Below the pieces are notes generated by a model. It was not told the origin of the DNA. It did no database searches and saw only the letters and a program-made list of their open reading frames with translations. Source: Spartobacteria bacterium (GTDB lineage: Bacteria > Verrucomicrobiota > Verrucomicrobiia > Chthoniobacterales > UBA10450). From it: a stretch of 64,000 nucleotides of DNA. The stretch is from NCBI GenBank assembly GCA_003169695.1, contig PNAS01000057.1, positions 71,597-135,596 of the forward strand, written 5' to 3'. Every line of letters begins with the position of its first letter. The stretch's first letter is position 1. A program made the translations under genes and the position numbers. Below, piece after piece: positions 49,174 through 58,128 of the stretch.

Positions 49174-50859
49174 TTAATTCTCTGTCACCCCCTCCACAGC
49201 GAGTTGTGCCAGGAAAATCCCGAGCTTGCGGGGATCATCATTTTGTTTGAGCTCCGCTTGACTGGTGGGGTACGCAATATCAAAGCGCAAAACCAGGCGC
49301 TGACGCCGGATAAGATTCGCCGGAACACGGAATTCACGAGTGACGTATTTCGGCTCGGTCATCGACCACTCGGCCACCAGGTGATCGTTTGCATAAACGC
49401 GCACGGCCTGTCCAACGCCCGGCCGAATGAAAGGACGAGCCGTTGCGGTCACATTAATATCCGAATCGGCTGGGGGGAGCGTAAGCCGTACGACTGCCTG
49501 GTTGCCCTCGCTCCATGTCCCAAGCGGTTCGAACGATGAGAATCCGGAGAGTGCCGCAGCCTTGATGAGGTTCGGTTTGCCGGACTCAAACGAAACTGGC
49601 TCGTTCAATCGAACGTCGGCGTAGGCTTCAGCCTCAAATGATTGGCGCGGCTGATCGAGTTCAGGTAAATGCGCAATTGCGTCGTTCAGAAACGCATTTA
49701 GTGCGCCAGCATTATTCAGCAGTGATTCGTTGATCTCGAGTATCAAGCAATCAGTCGCGAAAATATCGCGCGCGAAATTAATCGTGGCTGCCGGCAGGAA
49801 AGCTACTTTCCCGTCACGCAGATAAACTTTGTTCACATTGTAATAGAAGTAGACGTCTATCTCAGCAAACTGCGCCGAGCTGCTCATCAAGGAGTCGACA
49901 CCAAAGTTGAAACTTCCCCCGATGACAACGCAATTTGGGCGATCGATTTCAGGGACGTTTAGATGGCGCGGTGTGACGTTTATCACGGGAAAGTGCCAGG
50001 GCGCGACCAGATCGAGGATTTTCACGATGTCAGCCTCGTGCGTCGGATTTTGCGATATTTTGAGGACGGGATTGTCGATTGTTTGAACGCTCATTCCTTG
50101 ATCTTTTAGCTTTGTGATCACCGCGTTTGCGACGTGCCAGGTGGCGTAGGCGCTCCAATGGATTCCGCCTTCCGGAAAAATCGGTACCGGAGCCTTCTCT
50201 TTTAGCGCGGCCGTGATGGCAATGCCGTCCACATAATCGATTCCAGCCTCCTTGAGCATGGGCCGGAAGTGGTCGATTGAGCGTGGACGCTGATCATAAC
50301 GAGCCAACCAGCGGCGCGGAATGGTTTCTGGGACAATGGCCGGTTTGCTCGGCGTCAGCAAAAAAACAAAGGCGATTTGCTTCCGCCGAAGCGCGTCTTG
50401 TAACACCCGCAATCGCTCCACCAGTGGCTTAAGGCTTTCCGGTGGTTCACGCTCGATGCAATATTCGATGAGATAGGAATTAACGAAGAGATTCTTCCCA
50501 CGTCCCAACGTGATATCCCAGGGGCGGGAGTTGATGCCGGTTGTGCGGAGCAAACGCAAGTAGGCCTCGTGAGTTACACGAATGATGAACTCGCGGCCGG
50601 GAAAATTTTCATTGAATTGTTGCGTCACTCCCTTCTGCCACTCGCCATTCCGGATGCTCCTTACTGAAAATGAGGGCGGCGCGGGCGGCGGAACCACACC
50701 AGCGAGGGTCGCGTTTCGTAACCAGGGCTCACGGCGAAATGCGTTTGGTTTGACCTTCAGGTAGATGGTGAGAAGTCCGGGCGCGACAAAAACAAGGCTC
50801 GTCAATCCGAGCAGAATGATCTCGGCCTTGCGTCGAAATGGGTAACGCCGCTCTTTCAA
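49174..50859 (-). CDS. AlgX/AlgJ-like SGNH-type putative O-acetyltransferase subunit
   Basis: PGREFIIRVTHEAYLRLLRTTGINSRPWDITLGRGKNLF; FPEGGIHWSAYATWHVANAVI; adjacent to MBOAT gene. Confidence 0.82.
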   Translation of the reverse strand: MKERRYPFRRKAEIILLGLTSLVFVAPGLLTIYLKVKPNAFRREPWLRNATLAGVVPPPAPPSFSVRSIRNGEWQKGVTQQFNENFPGREFIIRVTHEAYLRLLRTTGINSRPWDITLGRGKNLFVNSYLIEYCIEREPPESLKPLVERLRVLQDALRRKQIAFVFLLTPSKPAIVPETIPRRWLARYDQRPRSIDHFRPMLKEAGIDYVDGIAITAALKEKAPVPIFPEGGIHWSAYATWHVANAVITKLKDQGMSVQTIDNPVLKISQNPTHEADIVKILDLVAPWHFPVINVTPRHLNVPEIDRPNCVVIGGSFNFGVDSLMSSSAQFAEIDVYFYYNVNKVYLRDGKVAFLPAATINFARDIFATDCLILEINESLLNNAGALNAFLNDAIAHLPELDQPRQSFEAEAYADVRLNEPVSFESGKPNLIKAAALSGFSSFEPLGTWSEGNQAVVRLTLPPADSDINVTATARPFIRPGVGQAVRVYANDHLVAEWSMTEPKYVTREFRVPANLIRRQRLVLRFDIAYPTSQAELKQNDDPRKLGIFLAQLAVEGVTEN

Positions 50860-52256
50860 AACCGGAAATATAAAAACGAAGCAAAGGAGCCGATGGTCAT
50901 TCGCCCGATCGAAACGAGCACGAGTAAAAGCACGAGAGCGAGCGCACCGACTCGGGATTGCTGCGGCTCGATCCTGCGCTCACGGAATTGCGCCATCACC
51001 AATGGTGCAAAAACGAGCGCCAGAGCGACTAACAAGACGAGAAGCGTATCGGTTTGCGGGACAATCGCATTCGTCGCATGCAAATGCTGGCCGCCCAGAG
51101 CGCCCAAAAAGTTCACCGCGTGACCAAAGGTGTCGCACCGAAAGAAAACCCAGGTCAGAACGATGTAGCTAAACGTAATCGCGATGCTCAACAGGCGCGG
51201 CAAACGTTCCTGGAAACGCAACCAAAACGCCCGGTCAATCACCAGGGCCATGCCGTGCAAGCAACCCCAAATAACGAAGTTCCAGGACGCGCCGTGCCAA
51301 AGCCCGGAGAGCACGAAGCAAAGACAAAGATTCGCGTAACTGCGCACCGTGGAAACGCGACTCCCACCCAATGGGATGTAGAGGTATTCTTTAATCCAGG
51401 TTGAAAGCGAGATATGCCAGCGCCGCCAGAAATCCGTTACGCTGGTCGCAAGATACGGATGATTAAAATTCTCCCGTAATCGGAATCCAAGCATTCGGGC
51501 CAATCCGATTGCTATGTCGGAATAGCCGGAAAAATCGAAATAAATTTGCAAGGTAAAGGCAATCAGGCCAAGCCAGGCCGTTGTCGGATCCACCTTCGAG
51601 GTTGGTAGCGAGAAGATGGGATCGACCACGATCGCGAGTTGATTCGCCACGAGCACCTTTTTGGCGAGACCCAGGACAACTCGCACCATGCCGTCGCGAA
51701 AATCCTCAAAGCGATGCGACGGTCTTCTCAGTTGCGAAGCGATTTCGTGGTACTTAATGATCGGGCCGGCCAGCAGCTTCGGAAAAAGAAAGACAAAGTT
51801 AAGATAGTCGAGGAAGCTTTTGGCCGGCCGCGCCGTACCGCGCTTGAGATCCGCGAGGTAAGTTATTTTTTCGAAAACGATGAACGAGATACCCAGCGGC
51901 AGAGTGAAGGCCGGCACAAAAAAATGGACGCCAGCCAGCGGTTGGATCAACGCGTTGAGGTTGTGAATGGCAAAGCCGCTATACTTGACGATTATGAGCA
52001 TCGACAAGTTCGTTACGACGCCAATTCCGACGAGTGTGCTGCGCATCCGTCCATTCGGTAACTTCGCGATCCAGATGCCCAATACGTAGTCAAGACAGGC
52101 GGAAGCGAATACGATCCAGATAAACTTCGGCTCCGCCCATGCATAGAAAACCATACTGCCGAGCAGCAGTAATTGACGCCGCGGTCGCCCCAACCAGTAA
52201 AGCGCAAGAAAGAGCGGCAGAAAGACGAACAAAAAAAACGGAGTCGAGAAAAGCAT
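50856..52256 (-). CDS. MBOAT family O-acyltransferase (AlgI-like)
   Basis: PLGISFIVFEKITYLADLKRGTARPAKSFLDYLNFVFLFPKLLAGPII; NFNHPYLATSVTDFWRRWHISLSTWIKEYLYIPLGGSR; LWHGASWNFVIWG. Confidence 0.95.
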   Translation of the reverse strand: MLFSTPFFLFVFLPLFLALYWLGRPRRQLLLLGSMVFYAWAEPKFIWIVFASACLDYVLGIWIAKLPNGRMRSTLVGIGVVTNLSMLIIVKYSGFAIHNLNALIQPLAGVHFFVPAFTLPLGISFIVFEKITYLADLKRGTARPAKSFLDYLNFVFLFPKLLAGPIIKYHEIASQLRRPSHRFEDFRDGMVRVVLGLAKKVLVANQLAIVVDPIFSLPTSKVDPTTAWLGLIAFTLQIYFDFSGYSDIAIGLARMLGFRLRENFNHPYLATSVTDFWRRWHISLSTWIKEYLYIPLGGSRVSTVRSYANLCLCFVLSGLWHGASWNFVIWGCLHGMALVIDRAFWLRFQERLPRLLSIAITFSYIVLTWVFFRCDTFGHAVNFLGALGGQHLHATNAIVPQTDTLLVLLVALALVFAPLVMAQFRERRIEPQQSRVGALALVLLLVLVSIGRMTIGSFASFLYFRF

Positions 52257-52438
52257 GGGAAACCTGGAATGAAGAACGGGGGGAATTCGCTATGACAAGT
52301 TTTCGCTCGGCATGATAAAAATCGCCACAACTCTGTCCAGTTTTTCCTAAGAAAGAGTCAACGGAGAGTTGATCTGGCGTGGGCTTAGCCTGAAAATTAG
52401 CTGTGCAAAGATGCGCGTCTTTGGGTATCTCGCGTTCC

Positions 52439-52538
52439 CGTGTTTGCCGCGTCAGCGCAGCTCACATGGGCGGTAGCGAAGGAGTCGTAGCCCCGCCGCG
52501 CGCGCAGGGTTACACAGTCGAGCAATGTTAACTCGCTA
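52439..52538 (+). pseudogene. Degenerate copy of the 3' end of the TraB/GumN-like gene
   Basis: catgggcggtagcgaaggagtcgtagccccgccgcgcgcgcagggttacacagtcgagcaatgttaactcgcta closely matches 54201-54285. Confidence 0.8.
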
Positions 52539-52628
52539 AATGCTTCGGAGCCCGCTCGCGAACGCTTTCGGAGTTGGAAGTTGAGCGTCGGACGTTTGCT
52601 TCTGCCTTCCTCCCCGCAATCTCGTCAC

Positions 52629-53321
52629 TTACCCAGAGTTTCCACCTCTAGGTGAGCGGCTCGAGCGTCGCTGAAGTGCGGTCCGTTGCAGTTGGTTTGC
52701 ACGCGCGAGTGCATTCGCGGAGGCCTGTTTATTTCCAGAAAGGCCTTCTTCTCTAGCCAGTTGGTACCAAGCTCCAGCTGAAGAGGGAGCGACGGCGGTC
52801 GCGCGGCGCGCGTATTCCAGACTCTCCTGCCGGCGGCCTGACTTTTCGGCACATGCGCTTGAACCGATCCACCCCATCTCAGCCTTGGGGGCGAGACGCG
52901 TGACCTGCTGAAAATCCGAGAGAGCAACGCGGAAGTGCTGTTGTGATGCTTCGGCCAGGGCAACGCCGACGTAAGCGCCTGCAAGATCCGGCCGGATCGA
53001 TAGGGCCTTGTGGTAAGCGGTCGACGCTTCGGGAAATCGACGCAGAGAAAGAGCGAGCATCCCATGAATCACCTGCGCTCCTAGACTCTTCGGATATCGA
53101 GCGGCCAGCCGACGCGAAGCATCGAGAGCGGTGCCGAAGTTTTGCGCTTTGGCAGCCGCCGAGATTTGTTTGGCAAGCGGATCGTTTATTGCCGGATCGA
53201 CGAACTTTTCCGGCGGCGGAAGTTTGCCGAGCAAACGGTCGATTGAAGGATCCTGGGCAGAGAATGCGTTTGTGACAACTACAGCTGCGAAAACCGGCAG
53301 CATTAGGATGAAAGACTTCAT
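52629..53321 (-). CDS. TPR repeat secreted protein
   Basis: Signal peptide MKSFILMLPVFAAVVVTNAFSAQ; AYHKALSIRPDLAGAYVGVALAEASQQHF. Confidence 0.82.
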   Translation of the reverse strand: MKSFILMLPVFAAVVVTNAFSAQDPSIDRLLGKLPPPEKFVDPAINDPLAKQISAAAKAQNFGTALDASRRLAARYPKSLGAQVIHGMLALSLRRFPEASTAYHKALSIRPDLAGAYVGVALAEASQQHFRVALSDFQQVTRLAPKAEMGWIGSSACAEKSGRRQESLEYARRATAVAPSSAGAWYQLAREEGLSGNKQASANALARANQLQRTALQRRSSRSPRGGNSG

Positions 53322-53410
53322 GGGGTGTTTAGGGGTATCGGTGCGGGGGAGCAAAGGGTATCTGAGCTTTCGCACCTTGTCGATTGCCGCGACTGCGGCT
53401 AAAGGCAAGC

Positions 53411-54277
53411 ATGAAATCGGGAAGCCCCCTTGGACGTTTAATCTTCGTATTCACCATCCTTAGCGGAAGCGCGTACCAAAATAGTGACGCGGCGTCTTGC
53501 GTCTGGAAAGTCACTTCTCCCGGTGGAGGGACGCTTTTTCTGGGCGGTTCCGCACACGCATTGCGCAGCGCCGATTATCCTCTGCCGGCGCCCTACAATC
53601 GCGCGTTCGATGCTTCTTCACGATTAGTTTTCGAGACCGATCTCGCGAGCAATAAAGCCGCAACGAAAGGCCTGATCAAAGCCGGTCAATATCCGAAGGG
53701 AGACAGCCTGAAGAATCACGTCGATCCCCGCACCTACAGTTACGTCCGGCGCTTTTTTGCCCTGCAGAACGTTCCGGAGCAAAAATTCAACACCTACCGG
53801 CCTTGGTTGATTGATATGATGCTGGAATCTCCTCCGTCGGAAAATTCCCAGCTCGGAGTGGAGCAATTCCTTGAGCAACGTGCCGTCACGAATCACAAAT
53901 CCATAACAGGCCTCGAATCGGTCCAGGAACACATGGCCCCGTTCGTCGGTTTGAACGATCGCGAAGGCGAGGCTCTCTTATTGATCCATTTCATCAATAT
54001 GGGCCGAGCCAATCCTGGTTTCGGAAGCATACTCGACTCATGGCGGCACGGTGACGCTGATGTGTTGGCGCGTCACATGCGCGATGAATATCAGGACTTT
54101 CCGGCTTTCATGGACCGGATTGTCACCGCGCGAAACCGCAGATGGATACCGAAAATTGAGGAATTCATCAAGAGCGGCCAAACGTATTTCGTCGTCGCCG
54201 GCGCAGGTCATATGGGTGGTAGCGAAGGAGTCGTAGCCCTGCTGCGCGCGCGCGGTTACACGGTTGAACAATGGTAA
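53411..54277 (+). CDS. TraB/GumN family protein
   Basis: VWKVTSPGGGTLFLGGSAHALRSADYPLPAPYNRAFDASSRLVFETDL; TYFVVAGAGHMGGSEGVVALLRARGYTVEQW. Confidence 0.92.
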   Translation: MKSGSPLGRLIFVFTILSGSAYQNSDAASCVWKVTSPGGGTLFLGGSAHALRSADYPLPAPYNRAFDASSRLVFETDLASNKAATKGLIKAGQYPKGDSLKNHVDPRTYSYVRRFFALQNVPEQKFNTYRPWLIDMMLESPPSENSQLGVEQFLEQRAVTNHKSITGLESVQEHMAPFVGLNDREGEALLLIHFINMGRANPGFGSILDSWRHGDADVLARHMRDEYQDFPAFMDRIVTARNRRWIPKIEEFIKSGQTYFVVAGAGHMGGSEGVVALLRARGYTVEQW

Positions 54278-54434
54278 CTCGCTACTGCCACTCGCCAGCC
54301 ACGCCCTAGCGCCTTGGCGTAGGCGGGTCATTCGCGGTTTCCTTGGTCCCAAATCGCTAAATGTCCCTGACTCTGTTAGCGACATCCGATTCCTCTGGAA
54401 TAATCAGCGCTCGGCGGATAAAACCGCGCTGCCG

Positions 54435-55058
54435 ATGAGCGAGGCATCCAATCGTGACCAGAAATCATTCCTTCCGCGGCTCGGACACTGGGCCGCCCAG
54501 GTGCTCCTCGTCTTTCTCGGTGCTTATGCGGCGTTCTGGCTGAATAATTATCAGGAACATCAGCAGGAAGCCAGACGGCGCGATCAAATCCTCGCGGCTT
54601 TTGAGCACGAAGTGACCGGAGGGCTCGAAAGCCGAAGGCGCCCGCGAACGCCAGAAGGTTGCTGACTTCCGTCGCGCACTCGATGCCGGTGAGATGCCCC
54701 GATCCGGGCGTTCACTTTTACGTCGGATTACAGCGCCACCGATGCTGCGACATTGCTCCAGTCCGGGGGCTATCAGCTCCTGGGCGTGAAAACATTAATC
54801 GCGCTGCGAAACGCGGAGTCAACGCTCCGCGGCGGTCTCAGCCGCATCATGCATTACGAGAGAATAAGCGACGAGTTGATCGTGCCGAATCTGGACCAGG
54901 ATATTTCGTTCTTTTACGATCCAGCCACGAAAACGCTGCGGAAACGGTTCGCGGAGCACCCCAAGGAGTTGCAGATGTGCGTGGATTTTTTCGACGAACT
55001 CGAGAAAGCCGACAATGAGCTGCTGACGCAAATCCGGGCGGAACGTCAGAGGCCTTAG
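54435..55058 (+). pseudogene. Membrane-anchored hypothetical protein interrupted by two compensating frameshifts
   Basis: MSEASNRDQKSFLPRLGHWAAQVLLVFLGAYAAFWLNNYQEHQQEARRRDQILAAFEHEV; middle KAEGARERQKVADFRRALDAGEMPR in another frame; then SDYSATDAATLLQSGGYQLLGVKTLIALRNAESTLRGGLSRIMHYERISDELIV... in the original frame. Confidence 0.7.
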
Positions 55059-55193
55059 CCCCTGGCTCGCCGTAGCTATAACAGAGGCGGCTTGCGCGAA
55101 GGCGGGTCGCTCGATTTGAGATTCAAAGCCTGAGTTCGGTCCTTCGGTAGACCCGCCTTGACAGGCGAGCGGTGATCTCGCTAGACCCGAGAC

Positions 55194-55424
55194 ATGAAAA
55201 CATTGAAAACAGGTCTGGTGCTCGTGACCGCGATCGCGGCCATGGGTCTTCAATCGGTTCGCGCGGATCAGCCGCGAATGAAAAATGCGCTCAGGCATTT
55301 GCGAGACGCCCGCGCCGCCCTAGAGAATGCGGAGCGTAATAAAGGCGGACATCGCGAGCGCGCCATTGAGTTGGTCAACCAAGCGATCGCGGAAGTCGAA
55401 GCCGGCATGGCCGTCGCGCGGTAG
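55194..55424 (+). CDS. Small secreted helical protein
   Basis: MKTLKTGLVLVTAIAAMGLQSVRADQPRMKNALRHLRDARAALENAERNKGGHRERAIELVNQAIAEVEAGMAVAR. Confidence 0.75.
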   Translation: MKTLKTGLVLVTAIAAMGLQSVRADQPRMKNALRHLRDARAALENAERNKGGHRERAIELVNQAIAEVEAGMAVAR

Positions 55425-55897
55425 CGGCGTGTCTCTAGTGCGGGGCGCGTCGCGCGCGCTCCGCATTCTTACTCCTTTCTCCTTTTATGCGTTCGTTAAG
55501 TGGACTGGTACCTTGGTTCATGGTCCCACGGGCGAAGGGGCTTGACCGACCAGAAGTCGCGAGCCCGCGAAAGCTTTCGGTGTCGCTGAATCACCAGTTC
55601 GCGAAAATGCCTTCGGCATCCCCTGGTCGCCGTCGCTAAGAAGCGAAGGGAACTACTTCTAAATGAAATAAACCCATGCGCCGAGGGGTGTGCGCACGAA
55701 TCAGTTGGGGGTATGATTAAAAAAAACTTCCGCTCGTCGCTCTTATTTCGGCAGGTATTCTTCCTCCGGCCGCTGTTCGAGCGCAAGGCATCTTGCAGAA
55801 CGTGGCGAGGTGGCAATAATAGAGGAGATTAGGAGGACACTCGCGGCAAACATACTGTCGGAGAAACTAGGCAAATCAAATTAACCGAGGAACCAGC

Positions 55898-56767
55898 ATG
55901 ATAAAATTCATTACAATATTGATAGGATGTTCCCTTACGCTCGCAGTCGGCGTCCGGGCGGCACAGCAGGACCCGAAGAAAAAGCCGGTGCAAAAATCGA
56001 AGCCGGTGCTGAGACAGCAAGTCACCCATCAGCAGCACCCGGTGACGAACACCCATGTGCAGGCGGTCCACACTCAACACACCCCGCTTCACACCAATGC
56101 GAAGATCCACGACACCAACGTGTCAAAGCAGCCGCTCCATACGCCCGCAGTTCAGTCAAACAAGCTGCCCGCGGTTCAATCAAACAAGCTGCCTGCGGTG
56201 CAGTCTAATAAGTTGCCCGCGGTTCAGTCAAACAAGTTGCCCGCGGTCCAGGCCAACAAGCAAATAGTGCAGAAGTTTCATGCTGAGCATCCGAATTTTC
56301 GGGCGAAACCTAGCACAACGATCACGAGCGCGCAGTTCAACCCAAGCTACCGCATCCAATCGGCCCAGAATTGGAACGGCACCCAATACAACGTCTTTAG
56401 ATCGTATCAGCCCCAATGGCACGACCAGGGCTGGTGGGGCTCGCATTACAATGACCTGAGTTTGATCGGTGGCGGCTGGTACTACTGGAATTCCGGGTAT
56501 TGGTATCCAGCTTGGGGTTACGATAACTCCGCGGCCTATTACCCGTACGACGGTCCCATTTACGTCGGCAGCCACGCGCGACCGTTCGATCAAGTCGTGG
56601 CCGATGTCCAAAGCGTGTTGCAAGAGCAGGGCTATTATCACGGAGAAGTGGACGGCCTGGTTGGTCCGCTGACCCAGGAAGCGCTCGCCGCCTATCAGAG
56701 CGCCCAGGGCCTTCCGCCAACCGCGGCGGTCGATCAGCCGACGCTGGAATCGCTCGGTCTGGGCTAA
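55898..56767 (+). CDS. Secreted peptidoglycan-binding (PGRP-type) domain protein with SNKLPAVQ tandem repeats
   Basis: C-terminal VADVQSVLQEQGYYHGEVDGLVGPLTQEALAAYQSAQGLPPTAAVDQPTLESLGLG. Confidence 0.88.
   Translation: MIKFITILIGCSLTLAVGVRAAQQDPKKKPVQKSKPVLRQQVTHQQHPVTNTHVQAVHTQHTPLHTNAKIHDTNVSKQPLHTPAVQSNKLPAVQSNKLPAVQSNKLPAVQSNKLPAVQANKQIVQKFHAEHPNFRAKPSTTITSAQFNPSYRIQSAQNWNGTQYNVFRSYQPQWHDQGWWGSHYNDLSLIGGGWYYWNSGYWYPAWGYDNSAAYYPYDGPIYVGSHARPFDQVVADVQSVLQEQGYYHGEVDGLVGPLTQEALAAYQSAQGLPPTAAVDQPTLESLGLG
56148..56262 (+). repeat. 24-bp in-frame tandem repeats encoding SNKLPAVQ
   Basis: AVQSNKLPAVQSNKLPAVQSNKLPAVQSNKLPAVQANK. Confidence 0.9.
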
Positions 56768-56782
56768 AAGGAACTCGACGAA

Positions 56783-56826
56783 CGGAAAGCCGCCACGACC
56801 GATGCGTGGCGGCTTTTCCGTTTTTA
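56783..56826 (+). terminator. Rho-independent terminator
   Basis: ggaaagccgccacgaccgatgcgtggcggcttttccgttttta. Confidence 0.82.
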
Positions 56827-56928
56827 GCACTATGGAGTAAATGACATCACAACAGCCCGTCAACGGCTTCCGGGGTTTCAGCGCCGAATATTCGACCGAC
56901 GGTCGTTATCAGTTCCACGAACAAGGAA

Positions 56929-57411
56929 GTGAAGCCAGCGGCGATTACTCTCACCATTCAAGCCAGGAGTGGTCCGATCAAAGTCGCCCTCGAGCCGGAT
57001 GGCGAGATCCGCACCTTTCCAATGAGCGAGGAACTGCTCAAGGAGAGCCCGGTCGTGCTGTCGAATCAGCCCAAAGACACGCTGCGCTTTATGAGCGGCT
57101 TGACCGTCCAACTGCCCGACACGCTCGCCTATACCTACGCACAATTAAGCGATCTGCTCGATCAGGTGAATGCGAAAATAAGGAAACAAAGTGGCACGAT
57201 GTCCAAGCTGGCGCCCCAGGCGAAAGGGCTCACCTTTCAGTTTCGCAGTCCCTACACGCAGACTATGACCATCGTTTCCCAAAACAGTTCGAAAACCCTG
57301 CGGCCCGACCGCGCTGGCGCCATCGCGTTCCCCTTGGACAAGCAGGCGTTATCCGAAAATCCGACCGTCACCGTCTCCGAAAAGCCCGTCAAAGTATCGG
57401 CGGCTTTCTAG
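56929..57411 (+). CDS. Hypothetical protein
   Basis: Intact 160 aa ORF with GTG start; sense frame is open further upstream, so true start is uncertain. Confidence 0.6.
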   Translation: MKPAAITLTIQARSGPIKVALEPDGEIRTFPMSEELLKESPVVLSNQPKDTLRFMSGLTVQLPDTLAYTYAQLSDLLDQVNAKIRKQSGTMSKLAPQAKGLTFQFRSPYTQTMTIVSQNSSKTLRPDRAGAIAFPLDKQALSENPTVTVSEKPVKVSAAF

Positions 57412-57433
57412 CCACTTGCTTTCCCTCCGTCGC

Positions 57434-57982
57434 CTAAGCCAGGAGCTTCGCCAACGGATCCAAGTAATGTCCTTTCCATCCGGAGTCGAGATGGTCGGAT
57501 TCGCCTTCCGGGAATCCCGTGTGGTCAAGCACGAGCCTGGTCTGTGAGTCCTGTTCCCGGAATTCGAATTTAACGATCGAGTAGATTCCTGGGTTCCAAT
57601 GGGTGGGTCGCCACGCTTGGACGATTCGCTGGTTCGGGATTAGTTCGACGTTTCTTCCTACGATCAGCCCCCCGAACATCGAAAAAGCGCCGCCCTCTTT
57701 TGGATCGATCTCGGCCGGCCGGCCTGTTAAAGCGGCAAACTGTTTTGAATCCAACAGCACCTCATAAATACGCTGGGGGCTCGCCTTAAAATCGACTTCA
57801 TAATGAAGTGATGTGCGCGTCTGGCTTGTCGCTGTGCTCGGCGTTTCCTTCGTGGCCGGCTGAGTGCCGCCCAAAGCCCTGGAGCCCACAACCAGGCTGC
57901 CAAACGTGATGGCAATGCTGGCAATTACGTGCCGTCGAGTCACGGCATCGGCCACGGCGGGCGGGTTCTTTCTATCGCTCAT
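57434..57982 (-). CDS. SRPBCC/AHSA1-like protein with twin-arginine-like signal
   Basis: TRRHVIASIAITFGSLVVGSRALGG; YEVDFKASPQRIYEVLLDSKQFAALTGRPAEIDPKEGGAFSMFGGLIVGRNVELIPNQRIVQAWR. Confidence 0.88.
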   Translation of the reverse strand: MSDRKNPPAVADAVTRRHVIASIAITFGSLVVGSRALGGTQPATKETPSTATSQTRTSLHYEVDFKASPQRIYEVLLDSKQFAALTGRPAEIDPKEGGAFSMFGGLIVGRNVELIPNQRIVQAWRPTHWNPGIYSIVKFEFREQDSQTRLVLDHTGFPEGESDHLDSGWKGHYLDPLAKLLA

Positions 57983-58128
57983 AAATCATTCTCCTTTGTT
58001 TGTAGTGTTGCCAGTAATGGAAACCCGGAGCTAAAAATATGATCAAGATAATGTTTTAACCCGGAGTAATATTAGTCGAATCATCGCCAGCCTCACAGGT
58101 CGCCGTGGAGACTCGCTGCTTCTACTTC

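Noticed and set aside
56148-56262. Possible CRISPR-like repeat
   Set aside because: In-frame 24-bp coding repeats within a secreted protein gene.
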